Assembly: GCF_001467695.1 (NCBI RefSeq)
Contig: NZ_LNYE01000029.1
Span: 324,759 to 388,758, forward strand
Reading direction: 5' to 3'
Source of the DNA: Legionella gratiana
Lineage (GTDB): Bacteria; Pseudomonadota; Gammaproteobacteria; Legionellales; Legionellaceae
Length of the DNA: 64,000 nucleotides
The position numbers and the translations under genes are program-made. Below, piece after piece: positions 48,950 to 57,693 of this stretch; the first letter of the stretch is position 1; each line of letters opens with the position of its first letter. The notes under the pieces are model-generated. The model made no database searches, was not told where the DNA came from, and saw only the letters and a list, made by a program, of their open reading frames with translations.

Positions 48950-49150
48950 CAGCTTAAGGACCAATCTTCGTCTCTAGGCAAATCGTCACCCTCCGCGAAA
49001 GCGGGGGGTCTCAATCAAAAGCCTTACTATAAAAGCACAATTGTTCTAGAAACAAAGCGCTGACTGTTTAGCAAGTTATTTAGACCCTCCGCTTTCGCGG
49101 AGGGCGACGTTCTTTCGAAACCGTGAGTTCCTCGAAACCTCATCTTTTCC
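48950..49150. repeat. Family C palindromic repeat
   Basis: CACCCTCCGCGAAAGCGGGG near 48987 and GACCCTCCGCTTTCGCGGAG near 49083 include self-complementary cores (CCGCGAAAGCGG; CTCCGCTTTCGCGGAG). GGCGACGTTCTTTCGAAAC matches the copy at 8536-8660. It lies between the convergent lipoprotein and acetyltransferase genes. Confidence 0.65.
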
Positions 49151-49184
49151 CTTAAGCTGACGCCATTAGTGAACACTTATGAAG

Positions 49185-49775
49185 CTACAGGCGATTTATT
49201 AATCCCATTTTAATATCGGGCCACTCAGAACGAAGAATGCTAAAAATTATTGTATCAGTAATTACCTTATCTTGAAGAATCATATGTTGGCGCAATAGGC
49301 CTTCTTCAGTAGCCCCTAATTTTTTGATGGCATTGTAGGAGCGTATGTTACGAGAGTCAGTGCCTAGTTCAACTCGATTAATACCCCAGCATTCAAATGC
49401 TTGAGTTAACATAAGTAACTTCGCTTCAGGATTTACTTTGCTTCCCCATAAATTAGGTGTATACCAGCTATAGCCTATTACAAGACTTTTGTTTTCTAAT
49501 TGAATCCCATAGTATGCTGTTGCGCCTACAATAGCTTGGTTTGCTTTGCAGCGTACCGCATAAATAATTTGTTCTCCTGTTACCATTTTATCTAGGCAAC
49601 TATTAAACCAGGAATCAAAGAATTTTTTCGTGGCATTTTGTGGCATGTATTTCCATATTTGCTCATCATCAGCTGCTTTAGATAAACCTTCTCGATGTCG
49701 AAGTGAAATAGGCTCTAGATGGATAATGCTACCCTTTAAAATATCACTTTCTGATATGTGTATTTTTGAAGACAT
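49185..49775 (-). CDS. GNAT-family N-acetyltransferase (RimJ/RimL-like)
   Basis: A 196-residue acetyltransferase of the type that modifies protein N-termini or small molecules. SIIHLEPISLRHREGL at the start, the acetyl-CoA core (IVGATAYYGI to VIGYSWY, WGSKVNPEAKLLMLTQAFE) and NRVELGTDSRNIRSYNAIKKLGATEEGLLRQH are standard. The ATG at 49775 is chosen over a TTG nine codons earlier. Substrate unknown. Confidence 0.88.
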   Translation of the reverse strand: MSSKIHISESDILKGSIIHLEPISLRHREGLSKAADDEQIWKYMPQNATKKFFDSWFNSCLDKMVTGEQIIYAVRCKANQAIVGATAYYGIQLENKSLVIGYSWYTPNLWGSKVNPEAKLLMLTQAFECWGINRVELGTDSRNIRSYNAIKKLGATEEGLLRQHMILQDKVITDTIIFSILRSEWPDIKMGLINRL

Positions 49776-49816
49776 AAGGGATATGGCCTTAATAATATGC
49801 AACTTAATTTTAGTGA

Positions 49817-50452
49817 TTAGACTGTAACTTTATTCCTATATTTGATACTAAAAAAGTGTAACACACAGCCATAGATAGGAACAAAGGCTATCAGGCTAAT
49901 TAGAATTTTAAAACAGACATCAACGATGGCTATTTCCGGCCAATGTTGGCTCAAAAAAGGATGGGTACTGTGATAAAACGCAATAGTAAAAAACAAAAGG
50001 GTATCTATTATATTTCCTATTGTAGTTGAAAGTGCTGGCGCTACCCACCAAGATGAGCTGTTTCGAAGACGCTGAAAAATAAAAATATCCATAAACTGGC
50101 CGATGACATAGGCAATGAAGCAGGCAAATGCAACACGTAAAGGCATATAGTGTATTGCAAAAAAACTATTCCAGCTTAAGGCTCCAAGAGATTCAATAGA
50201 GCTTGCTATAAAATATGAGATGAGTAATCCTGGAATCATACTAATAAAAATGATGCTTCGAGCCGTCTTGGCGTTAGAGAGCCTAGTAGTCAGATCGGTC
50301 AAAATAAAAATGAAGGGATAAGTAAAAGCGCCCCAAGTAGTGTGATAACCAAAGAGATCAAAAGGGTATTGTACTAATATGTTACTGATAGTTATTAAAA
50401 AAACATGTGCACCTGTAAGAAGTCTAAGCGCTAAAATTTTATTCTGAATCAA
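49817..50452 (-). CDS. Queuosine-precursor transporter (YhhQ/VUT family)
   Basis: A 211-residue inner-membrane protein with six or so hydrophobic segments. FPFDLFGYHTTWGAFTYPFIFILTDLTTRL-like sequence (here QYPFDLFGYHTTWG followed by AFTYPFIFILTDLTTRL) and FIAYVIGQFMDIFIFQRLR are typical of the family that imports preQ0/preQ1 for queuosine synthesis. Length matches E. coli YhhQ (221). Confidence 0.92.
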   Translation of the reverse strand: MIQNKILALRLLTGAHVFLITISNILVQYPFDLFGYHTTWGAFTYPFIFILTDLTTRLSNAKTARSIIFISMIPGLLISYFIASSIESLGALSWNSFFAIHYMPLRVAFACFIAYVIGQFMDIFIFQRLRNSSSWWVAPALSTTIGNIIDTLLFFTIAFYHSTHPFLSQHWPEIAIVDVCFKILISLIAFVPIYGCVLHFFSIKYRNKVTV

Positions 50453-50548
50453 AAAAGTAGTCTCTAGTTGATTAATCCGAAAGTTTGTACTCTATGTAGA
50501 CTTTTTTATTTAACTCAAAAGCCGCACAAATAGGGGTCTATAGGCCTC

Positions 50549-50601
50549 TAATGTTAAAATAAAAGGCATGAGAATTCAATTTTTACGCCGAACTCACATT
50601 A
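50549..50601. repeat. Family B short unit
   Basis: TAATGTTAAAATAAAAGGCA at one end and TTTTTACGCCGAACTCACAT followed by TA at the other form a 53-base hairpin unit like 9168-9221. Its terminal TAA (minus strand) is the stop codon of the small membrane protein at 50599. Confidence 0.75.
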
Positions 50602-50898
50602 TTTAGCGAGTTTATCTTTGTTTTTATCACAACAGCTTGTTGTGTATAAATTAAACAAATTATAGAGCCAAGCAATAAGAAAACCTACGATGAAGGCATC
50701 AATAAAACCTACAACTCCTCCCAAGATACTTCCTTTGATTGAGGGTGCGTAACCTGGATATAATGAGCTTATAGCTAAAACAAAAGCATGTCCATAAGTA
50801 TAATAATAAGCAAGTAATCCTAAAATGAATATGGATACGCCCCAGAGAACTCCAAATGCGAGACCTAAAGCTACAGGATTTAATTTGCAACTTTTCAT
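50599..50898 (-). CDS. Small membrane protein, holin-like
   Basis: A 99-residue protein with two or three hydrophobic segments (about 8-30, 52-80), with Gly-rich stretches (SILGGVVGFIDAFIVGFLIAWLYNLF), and a short Cys/Lys-rich tail. Proteins of this shape are often labelled holin-like in Legionella and other genomes, but no phage genes are near and I cannot assign a function. AGAGA precedes the ATG. The stop codon lies in a repeat unit. Confidence 0.75.
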   Translation of the reverse strand: MKSCKLNPVALGLAFGVLWGVSIFILGLLAYYYTYGHAFVLAISSLYPGYAPSIKGSILGGVVGFIDAFIVGFLIAWLYNLFNLYTTSCCDKNKDKLAK

Positions 50899-50918
50899 GC
50901 TTTTCTCTCCCTAGTAGA

Positions 50919-50975
50919 TGACGTTTATGTAGTGACTTAAAGGTATTTCCGTGCTTTTACGTCGAACTCACGTTA
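50919..50975. repeat. Family B short unit overlapping the dapE end
   Basis: TGACGTTTATGTAGTGACTT on one side and GCTTTTACGTCGAACTCACG followed by TTA on the other match the short unit of 9168-9221. Read on the minus strand its terminus AACGTGAGTTCGACGTAA encodes the last residues and stop of dapE. Confidence 0.72.
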
Positions 50976-52129
50976 TTAAATAATTTTTCACAAATTAAAA
51001 AATACAAAGTTTCTAATTGATATAATTGGTTTAAAGTAATACATTCATTAACCTGATGAATCGTTGCATTTACAAGCCCAAGTTCTATAACCTCAACACC
51101 ATAGGGTGCTATAAAACGTCCGTCTGATGTACCTCCACTTGTAGAAAGTTCTGGTGAATTTCCTGTAAGCTCGATGATCGCCTCCTTGCAACATTCAAGT
51201 AAGGCCCCATGATCAGTTAAAAAAGGTTCACCACTGAGGCGCCAATCGATGACTGGATTAAGGTTATACTCCAGAAAGGTAGTAATAACTTTTTCTTTTA
51301 ATGCATGATGAGTATGCTCTGTTGAATATCTAAAATTAAGATGTAAAACCAACTCACCCGGAATGATATTTGCAGCGTGGCCACCTGAGTACAGATGAGT
51401 AATTTGCATGGTGGTAGGGGGGAAATGAGCATTGCCCTGATCCCATACTGTAGTTGTAAGTTGCGTCAATACAGGACTTATCTTATGTATTGGGTTATCA
51501 GCTAAATGAGGGTAGGCAACATGTCCTTGTTTACCATGGACGTTGATTTTTGCACTCAGCGACCCTCGCCTGCCTATTTTAATGACATCACCAACAGTAT
51601 GGGTACTTGAGGGTTCACCTACTATACAGTAATCAATATGAATGCCTTGACTTGCTAAGACTTGCATGACGTAAGGTGTGCCCATATCATAATCTTCACC
51701 TTCCTCCGCACTTGTAATAAGAAAACCTAATCTTCCGTGAAATTTGGGGTAGGTTTTAACAAAACGTTGTGCCATCAAGAGCATACAAGCCAGACTTCCT
51801 TTCATATCCGCAACACCGCGTCCATAGAGCATTCCATCTCGATTTTCAAGCACAAAAGGATCGGCCAACCATTTTGTGATTTCGCCAATAGGAACTACAT
51901 CGGTATGACCTGCAAAGACTAAAAGAGGGCCTGTTTCACCATAAGACGCAAAAAAATTAGATACTGGGCCTTGATTCATTCGTTGGCAAGTAAATCCGAT
52001 TTGCTCTAGAAATTGGATCATAAACTCCTGACACCCTGCATCTTCTGGCGTAATCGATGGGAAACTAATAAGTTTGTCTAGGATTTCTTGTAATTCCCCG
52101 GAATGATGAGGGGTTAGGCATTCAGTCAT
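50957..52129 (-). CDS. dapE: Succinyl-diaminopimelate desuccinylase
   Basis: A 390-residue zinc aminopeptidase-fold enzyme in lysine and diaminopimelate synthesis. The metal ligands and catalytic residues lie in FAGHTDVVPIG, LYGRGVADMKGSLA, TSAEEGEDYD and CIVGEPSST; the C-terminal ELSTSGGTSDGRF completes the site. The final residues (NVSST) are encoded by a family B repeat, so the tail is longer than usual (E. coli 375). dapD lies one base upstream. Confidence 0.95.
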   Translation of the reverse strand: MTECLTPHHSGELQEILDKLISFPSITPEDAGCQEFMIQFLEQIGFTCQRMNQGPVSNFFASYGETGPLLVFAGHTDVVPIGEITKWLADPFVLENRDGMLYGRGVADMKGSLACMLLMAQRFVKTYPKFHGRLGFLITSAEEGEDYDMGTPYVMQVLASQGIHIDYCIVGEPSSTHTVGDVIKIGRRGSLSAKINVHGKQGHVAYPHLADNPIHKISPVLTQLTTTVWDQGNAHFPPTTMQITHLYSGGHAANIIPGELVLHLNFRYSTEHTHHALKEKVITTFLEYNLNPVIDWRLSGEPFLTDHGALLECCKEAIIELTGNSPELSTSGGTSDGRFIAPYGVEVIELGLVNATIHQVNECITLNQLYQLETLYFLICEKLFNNVSST

Positions 52130-52130
52130 A

Positions 52131-52952
52131 TTAGTTTGCTCTCAGTAATTCATTAATACTCACTTTATTTCTTGTTTTTTCATCGACTTGCTTCACAATA
52201 ACAGCACAATATAAACTATAACTTTTATCGTCACTCGGTAAGCTTCCAGCAACAACTACTGAGCCTGCTGGGATTCGTCCATAAGTGATTTCACCAGTAA
52301 GTCGATTATATATTTTGGTGCTTTGCCCTAAATAGACGCCCATAGATAAAACGGAATTGCGTTCTACAATAACGCCTTCAACCACTTCGGATCGGGCCCC
52401 TATAAAACAATTATCTTCAATTATTGTAGGATTAGCTTGCAGCGGTTCTAGAACTCCACCGATACCTACTCCACCTGAAAGATGAACGTTTTTACCGATT
52501 TGGGCACAAGAGCCAACAGTTGCCCAGGTATCTACCATCACTCCTTCATCAATGTAAGCACCTATATTCACATAAGAAGGCATTAAAACGCAGTTTTTTG
52601 CTATATAGGCGCCTTTCCGAACTATTGCATGGGGAACTATTCGTACCCCAGTTTGTTTGAACTGTTCTTCGGTATAATTGGTGTACTTAAGAGGCACTTT
52701 GTCATAAAACTGACAGAAACTGGAATCGATAACTTGATTAGTATTCAGTTTAAATGATAGGAGAACCGCTTTTTTTATCCACTGATGGACAATCCATTCA
52801 TGATTTATTTTTTCTGCAACACGAAGTTGGCCACTATCGAGACAAGAAAGTACCTCATTAATTGCAGTGATGAGTTCAGGTGTTGCTGTATCAATGGATA
52901 AAGTTTGACGTTGGTCAAATGCGTGTTCAATTAGAGTTTGTAACGGATGCAT
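52131..52952 (-). CDS. dapD: Tetrahydrodipicolinate N-succinyltransferase
   Basis: A 273-residue left-handed beta-helix acyltransferase that uses succinyl-CoA in the diaminopimelate pathway. [40 protein letters not shown] and [19 protein letters not shown] are the family core. Length equals E. coli DapD (274). It precedes dapE with a one-base gap, so two steps in the same pathway are co-translated. Confidence 0.97.
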   Translation of the reverse strand: MHPLQTLIEHAFDQRQTLSIDTATPELITAINEVLSCLDSGQLRVAEKINHEWIVHQWIKKAVLLSFKLNTNQVIDSSFCQFYDKVPLKYTNYTEEQFKQTGVRIVPHAIVRKGAYIAKNCVLMPSYVNIGAYIDEGVMVDTWATVGSCAQIGKNVHLSGGVGIGGVLEPLQANPTIIEDNCFIGARSEVVEGVIVERNSVLSMGVYLGQSTKIYNRLTGEITYGRIPAGSVVVAGSLPSDDKSYSLYCAVIVKQVDEKTRNKVSINELLRAN

Positions 52953-52999
52953 CTTTTTTTCCTGTGTATAATATTACTTGAAATTTGCTTTACTGCCCT

Positions 53000-54154
53000 T
53001 TAATCCTCAAATGCATATTTCAAATCAGCTTGTAAATCATCTGCATGTTCTATGCCTACTGAAAGTCGGATAAATCCATCATCTATCCCTAATGCTTTTC
53101 GTTGCTCAGGAGGGATTGAGGCATGGGTCATAATAGCAGGATGTTCAATCAAACTTTCTACACCTCCAAGACTTTCAGCGAGAGTGAATAATTCACATCG
53201 TGATAAAAATCGCTTAGCAGCATCGAGACCACCATCAATCACCATGGAAATCATACCTCCAAAGCCATGCATCTGTTCTTTAGCCAGTTTATGTTGAGGA
53301 TGGCTTTCAAGTCCTGGATAAATGACTTTGATAACTTTAGGATGATTACTGAGCCAATTTGCTAAATGGTAGGCATTCTCACAATGTCTTTGCATCCGTA
53401 AAGGGAGTGTTTTTAGACTTCTTAAAACCAGAAAACTATCAAATGGACCAGCAATTCCCCCACATGAATTATGGAGAAAGGCAAGTCTGTCCACTAAATT
53501 CGGATTATCGCCGACAACCACAACTCCGCTGACTACATCAGAATGACCATTAAGGTATTTGGTAGCAGAATGAAGGACTATATCAAATCCTATTTCGAGA
53601 GGGCGTTGGATCCAGGGGGTTGCAAAGGTGTTATCTGCAACAGCGATTAAATTATATTTTTTTGCGATTAAGGCTATTTCACGTAAGTTAGCGAGTTTTA
53701 GCATAGGATTAGAAGGAGTTTCAACCCAAAGCATGCGCGTTTTTGAGGTAATAGCTGCTTCTATTTTTTGTGAGTCCGACATATCGACAAATGAAAAGGA
53801 TAAGCCAGATGTACGTGTTTTAACTTTATCAAATAAGCGAAAGGTTCCTCCATATAAGTCATCCATGGCTACAATATGATCTCCAGCATCTAACAAGTCA
53901 ACAACTGTATTAATTGCAGCCATTCCAGATGCAAATGCAAAACCACGTACTCCTGATTCCAGACTGGCGATACATCCTTCATAAGCCCCTCGGGTAGGAT
54001 TATGTGTACGGGAATATTCATAGCCAAGATGCTCACCTGGAGCACGTTGCTTATAAGTTGACGTAGCATAAATAGGTGTCATCACGGCACCTGTACTTGG
54101 ACAGGGTTCTTGGCCAGCATGTATCGCACGAGTATCAAAATGGTTTTTTTTCAT
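53000..54154 (-). CDS. Cys/Met-metabolism PLP enzyme (cystathionine gamma-synthase or lyase)
   Basis: A 384-residue PLP enzyme. RAIHAGQEPCPSTGAVMTPIY, YEYSRTHNPTR, SGMAAIN and the PLP Lys in HSATKYLNGHSDVVSG mark the trans-sulfuration family. The C-terminal ESLGGVESLIEHPAIMTHA is shared by gamma-synthases and gamma-lyases. Sequence alone does not separate MetB from MetC-type or cystathionine gamma-lyase. AGGAT precedes the ATG. It lies 47 bases before dapD. Confidence 0.93.
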   Translation of the reverse strand: MKKNHFDTRAIHAGQEPCPSTGAVMTPIYATSTYKQRAPGEHLGYEYSRTHNPTRGAYEGCIASLESGVRGFAFASGMAAINTVVDLLDAGDHIVAMDDLYGGTFRLFDKVKTRTSGLSFSFVDMSDSQKIEAAITSKTRMLWVETPSNPMLKLANLREIALIAKKYNLIAVADNTFATPWIQRPLEIGFDIVLHSATKYLNGHSDVVSGVVVVGDNPNLVDRLAFLHNSCGGIAGPFDSFLVLRSLKTLPLRMQRHCENAYHLANWLSNHPKVIKVIYPGLESHPQHKLAKEQMHGFGGMISMVIDGGLDAAKRFLSRCELFTLAESLGGVESLIEHPAIMTHASIPPEQRKALGIDDGFIRLSVGIEHADDLQADLKYAFED

Positions 54155-54347
54155 TGAGATCTATCCTTTTTAGGTCACTTGATTTTTCTTCGTGTATGGA
54201 AGAGCGCTCTTTTCAGACTAGTTGATGTAGGATATTCTAGTGGGGCTTATATGTACAGAAAAGTTTACCTTTCTGATGAGTATAAAGAGTGTGTTTTTTG
54301 TTGTAGTTTAATCAGACTTCAGTTTTTTATTAATCAGGGCTTTGACC

Positions 54348-54857
54348 ATGAAATTTGATCTTCTTGCTTTGTTAACGGCAAAATACGCACAGTGGATTAT
54401 TATGGCTTTAATTTCTCTTTTTTCGTTGCTGATCATTGCCGAATGGTCTACCTTAATTTTTTCGCCAAATGTCCAATCTTCACCCGAAACAACAAATGAA
54501 GTACAAGTAACAAAAGTACAAAATTCTTTTGATGCCATTTTGCATTCATCCTTATTTGGAGTTTATGTTTCTAATAATTTATCAAGTATTAAAAAATCAA
54601 TATTGAATGTTACCTTAGTTGGGATTTTATTTGCTAATAAGATAAATGACTCTCAAGTTATCATACGTTCTGCAAATGGTGAGGAGAAAACCTATAAAGT
54701 AGGGGATACTGTGCCTGGAGGTGCGGTGATTAAGCGAATTATGGCTACTGGAATTTTAGTGGATCGACATGGGACTTTAGAGAGTTTAAGTTTACCTAAA
54801 AATGAATTAATCTTTGAGCCAGTGGCAAAGCCTTTGACAGAGGATAAAGATTTATGA
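54348..54857 (+). CDS. lspC: Type II secretion inner-membrane protein C (GspC/LspC)
   Basis: A 169-residue bitopic protein. A membrane segment (about 12-38) is followed by a Ser/Thr linker and the homology region (SSIKKSILNVTLVGILFANKINDSQVIIRSANGEEKTYKVGDTVPGGAVIKRIMATGILVDRHGTLESLSLP in plain order, about 80-150) that contacts the GspD secretin. It lacks a C-terminal PDZ domain, as LspC does. The genes for other Lsp components are not here, as in L. pneumophila where lspC is separate. It overlaps the sel1 gene by four bases (ATGA). Confidence 0.88.
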   Translation: MKFDLLALLTAKYAQWIIMALISLFSLLIIAEWSTLIFSPNVQSSPETTNEVQVTKVQNSFDAILHSSLFGVYVSNNLSSIKKSILNVTLVGILFANKINDSQVIIRSANGEEKTYKVGDTVPGGAVIKRIMATGILVDRHGTLESLSLPKNELIFEPVAKPLTEDKDL

Positions 54858-55180
54858 GGCGTTTATTTGAATTATTAACCGTTGTAATTTTTGTTTTTAC
54901 TCTAGGGGCTTGTGCTATTTCTAGTGCTGTTAATTTGCGCGAAGGTATTGATAGTTTTAGAGTCGAAGAGTACCGCAAAGCTTTTATTCGATTAAAACCA
55001 GAAGCTGAAAAAGGCCAACCTGATGCCCAGTATGCAGTAGGCTATATGTATTATTATGGTAAAGGCGTAGTAGAGGATCGTAAAAAAGCTTGGTTTTGGA
55101 TCAATGCTGCAGCAAATTTAGGACAGCCTGATGCAAAAGAAGCAATTCGAATTTTAGCAAGTGGAGGCTCCTTGAGCTGA
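54854..55180 (+). CDS. Sel1-repeat lipoprotein
   Basis: A 108-residue lipoprotein: signal ending LGAC (Cys20), then one TPR-like hairpin and a Sel1 repeat (GQPDAQYAVGYMYYYGKGVVEDRKKAWFWINAAANLGQPDAKEAI, about 54-98). Sel1 proteins are known in Legionella virulence (EnhC, LidL, LpnE), but this one is very short. The four-base overlap with lspC means they are translated together, hinting at a role with the secretion apparatus. Confidence 0.88.
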   Translation: MRRLFELLTVVIFVFTLGACAISSAVNLREGIDSFRVEEYRKAFIRLKPEAEKGQPDAQYAVGYMYYYGKGVVEDRKKAWFWINAAANLGQPDAKEAIRILASGGSLS

Positions 55181-55248
55181 GTCTGCAAATGGATAGGGTA
55201 AGAACTCCTGGTTGCAAGTAACCAGGAATTCTACGAAATATAAAGTGC

Positions 55249-56382
55249 TTATAGAATGGTATTGTAATGAAAAGATAGGATTTTGTAGGTGGGTTTAGCT
55301 AATCCTAATGTGTTTAATCGTTCTTTTGAAAACCATTGGCCTTGTTTTTCGGACAATCGGGTCTCTAGAGATGTAGTTTTTATACTCAGTGCGTTAATTT
55401 CTAAGTGGAAATGACTAAAGCGGTGTTTAAAAGCAAGTAATGACTGCGGATGCTCACCAGATAAATCATAATTTAATCGAATAAAATCTAAGGGACACTC
55501 ATCTGCATCAATGCTTGGCAAACACCATAAACCACCCCATACCCCAGAAGGCGGGCGTTTTTCTAAATAGATGTGTCCTTGTTCATTATGTAAAACCAAT
55601 AATTGCCGGTATTGAATAGGTACGACTTTTTTTATTTTTTTTGTAGGATATAGATGTTGCTCTTTGTGTTTAAAAGCCAAACAATCTTTCTGTAAAGGGC
55701 AGTTAGAGCAATTGGGATTTTTTAGAGTACAACAAGTAGCCCCTAAGTCCATAATTGCTTGAGTATAATCAGCACAGTTTTCTTGGGGCATACAGGAATG
55801 AGCTAATTCCCATAATGTTTTTTTGACCTGAGTTTGTTCTGGATAGCCTTTGATTCTAAAAAAGCGAGTTAAAACTCGTTTAACATTACCATCTAAAATT
55901 GCTGCGGGTTGGTTATATGCTTGCGATAAGATAGCTGCTGCGGTGGAAGGCCCAATCCCTGGTAGTTCATTTAATGATTTATAATCATTTGGGAAAATGC
56001 CTTGATGATCGTGCAAAATGATTTTTGCAGTTTGATGAAGATTTCTGGCTCGGCTGTAGTAACCCAATCCTGACCATAAAGAGAGCACCTCATCTTCGTT
56101 TGCATAGGCTAAGTCACTCATGTTGGGAAATTGTTGCATAAAACGCTCAAAATAGGGAATAACCGTTTGTACTTGAGTTTGTTGAAGCATAATTTCGGAA
56201 ATCCAAACTCTATAGGGGGTGCGTGGGAGTTGCCAGGGTAGATTTTTACGACCGTGAAGAGCAAACCAAAGAAGTAATGGTTTACTAAATTGTTCCTGTA
56301 AATTTTGTTTATCCACTCTTATGATTCTTTTGATGTTTCTGGTTGGCGTACTGTAAAAAAAGCAGGGTTTAAGGTCAATCAT
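55249..56382 (-). CDS. mutY: Adenine DNA glycosylase
   Basis: A 377-residue base-excision enzyme removing A paired with 8-oxoG. The helix-hairpin-helix and Glu in ISEIMLQQTQVQTV, LPGIGPSTAAAIL followed by ILDGNVKRVLTR, and the iron-sulfur cysteines in CTLKNPNCSNCPLQKDC (spacing 6-2-5) are intact, with a C-terminal NUDIX-like 8-oxoG recognition domain. The true start may be GTG at 56316, since residues 1-22 are not conserved and neither start has a good ribosome site. Confidence 0.95.
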   Translation of the reverse strand: MIDLKPCFFYSTPTRNIKRIIRVDKQNLQEQFSKPLLLWFALHGRKNLPWQLPRTPYRVWISEIMLQQTQVQTVIPYFERFMQQFPNMSDLAYANEDEVLSLWSGLGYYSRARNLHQTAKIILHDHQGIFPNDYKSLNELPGIGPSTAAAILSQAYNQPAAILDGNVKRVLTRFFRIKGYPEQTQVKKTLWELAHSCMPQENCADYTQAIMDLGATCCTLKNPNCSNCPLQKDCLAFKHKEQHLYPTKKIKKVVPIQYRQLLVLHNEQGHIYLEKRPPSGVWGGLWCLPSIDADECPLDFIRLNYDLSGEHPQSLLAFKHRFSHFHLEINALSIKTTSLETRLSEKQGQWFSKERLNTLGLAKPTYKILSFHYNTIL

Positions 56383-56439
56383 TAAAAAGAGTTTATCTTA
56401 AAGACGATTCGCAAAATGACGATATATAGTCTATCGTTT

Positions 56440-56600
56440 TAAGTAATGTCAGTTGCAGATGGATTTTATGGGATCCAGTTGGTGATGAGTTTGTTCGGAT
56501 GAGTAGATAACGTCCGAATGGCCCGAGAGCTTCGTTCGATCGTTTATCTGAAACTGATGTTACGTTAGGGCCTGTTGTACTCAGGATGAGTAACCCAATC
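56440..56600. repeat. Degenerate repeat stretch
   Basis: GGGATCCAGTT near 56469 matches the family B linker, GTTACGTTAG near 56561 matches family B ends, and TTAGGGCCTGTTG near 56566 matches the family A left end. No full element can be traced, so this seems a mosaic of worn copies upstream of the next gene. Confidence 0.45.
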
Positions 56601-56612
56601 AAGGAGAGATAT

Positions 56613-57290
56613 ATGCGCCAAAGCCAGTATGCAATCGTTGTATTGAAACCTACGGCTGCTTTCTTATCATTTCTCACGTCAAAGTTACCCGAGATTAAAC
56701 TACCTGATTTAAGATTGTTACAAATTGATAATACTGCATATGTGTTAGAAAGACACCTTTCAGGCGAGGTTATTCTTGATCAAATAGAAAAACATTTTTC
56801 AGTCATGTTTCGTCATGAAATTTTTCGTTGGTTAGGAGATAAAGTACACAACGAAATGGAAGTCAATTTCCTTGATTTTCTTTGTTGTTTTAAATTTGAA
56901 TTACATCATCATATTCTTTTGATGGAACCCTCAATAGAAAAAGGACGTCAATTATTATTGATTGAACCTCGCTTAGCATTATTGAATTGGATTAATTCCG
57001 CAGAAAGAAGGCAAGAAGGTTTGCACGATGTTGTTGAAAAAATCAAATTGATGCAGTTAGAAAATACAACGGTCTTGGTCAAGAGTTTTTCCAATTTGAC
57101 CGAAATAAAACCTTTTATCAAAAAGAACTTTCTTGCAATATCTTCCACTGCGATGAGGTATACGTTGGGTGAGTCTGAGCAATGGCCAATTATTGATTCG
57201 TTCCAAACATTTAATCAGTATTTTGCTATTGAAATACATACCCAATTAATTCATTTAGCTCAATCTAAAGTTAATTACGGTATCAGTTAA
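56613..57290 (+). CDS. Unknown soluble protein
   Basis: A 225-residue protein with GGAGAG five bases before its ATG. Its N-terminal half is hydrophobic-polar mixed (RQSQYAIVVLKPTAAFLSFL), with a Cys pair in LDFLCCFKFELHHHILLM, and the C-terminal half is helical. It has no signal peptide and no known domain that I recognise. It is a single gene between mutY and a repeat-filled spacer. It is probably real because of its good ribosome site and length. Confidence 0.7.
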   Translation: MRQSQYAIVVLKPTAAFLSFLTSKLPEIKLPDLRLLQIDNTAYVLERHLSGEVILDQIEKHFSVMFRHEIFRWLGDKVHNEMEVNFLDFLCCFKFELHHHILLMEPSIEKGRQLLLIEPRLALLNWINSAERRQEGLHDVVEKIKLMQLENTTVLVKSFSNLTEIKPFIKKNFLAISSTAMRYTLGESEQWPIIDSFQTFNQYFAIEIHTQLIHLAQSKVNYGIS

Positions 57291-57292
57291 TA

Positions 57293-57446
57293 TAACTTGA
57301 GTTCGACATAAAAGGCATAGAAATGCCTTTTATGGTGCTAAACGACGTTACCCCGTAAAATGCGTAGCATTTAGACGGGATCCAGTTCTGAATAAAACCA
57401 GTTCGATATAAAAAATCTCTTTATTTTTTATGTCGAACTGACGTTA
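57293..57446. repeat. Family B palindromic repeat, long copy
   Basis: 154 bases bounded by TAACTTGAGTTCGACATAAA and the complement of TAACGTCAGTTCGACATAAA. The left half is itself a full short unit with an internal stem AAAAGGCAT/ATGCCTTTT. The right half is a second unit with CAGTTCGATATAAAAAAT. Between them lies ACGGGATCCAGTTC, as at 18112. It starts three bases after the stop of the unknown gene. Confidence 0.82.
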
Positions 57447-57462
57447 ATATAGTGTTTACTTA

Positions 57463-57537
57463 ATCTATAAAAAGCAGCTGTATTTTTAATTCGCTTGCTA
57501 CGGAACCAACTGCTTTTTCTAAGTTTATATAGTAGAG
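57463..57537. terminator. Family D terminator-like cassette, copy 3
   Basis: TATAAAAAGCAGCTG on the left and CAACTGCTTTTTCTAAGTT on the right are near-complements. TTCGCTTGCTACGGA in the middle matches the centre of the copy at 48252 (TTTGCTCGCTACGGA). One arm carries an A-run and the other a T-run, so it may act on both strands. Confidence 0.6.
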
Positions 57538-57640
57538 ACTAACATGTAATAAGCCTCTGGTAATGGAACAAAAACATTTGCCTTAAAATTATTCTTCTGA
57601 GCTAATTAGTGACATTTTTGTTGGTATATATTACAATTTC

Positions 57641-57664
57641 CCTGCATTTTTGGGGAAATGCAGG
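57641..57664 (+). promoter_or_regulatory. Leader hairpin before the HtrA-like gene
   Basis: CCTGCATTT (57641-57649) and AAATGCAGG (57656-57664) form a 9-bp perfect stem, loop TTGGGG, 29 bases before the start codon. There is no T-run after it. It might shape mRNA stability or translation. No function can be claimed from sequence. Confidence 0.5.
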
Positions 57665-57693
57665 ATTTTGAGCTAATTGGAGGAGATATATTA

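Larger units (their letters stand above)
57291..57693. other. Spacer with repeats, terminator cassette and the leader of the HtrA-like gene
   Basis: After the gene ending at 57290 come a long family B element (57293-57446), a family D cassette (57463-57537), and then about 150 unique bases with a hairpin next to the HtrA-like start codon. No ORF is supported. TATATATT near 57625-57632 is a possible -10 region for the protease gene. Confidence 0.6.

Noticed and set aside
50599-50898. Phage holin or prophage remnant
   Set aside because: No lysis, capsid, integrase or other phage gene is nearby, and the similarity is only small size and two or three membrane segments.
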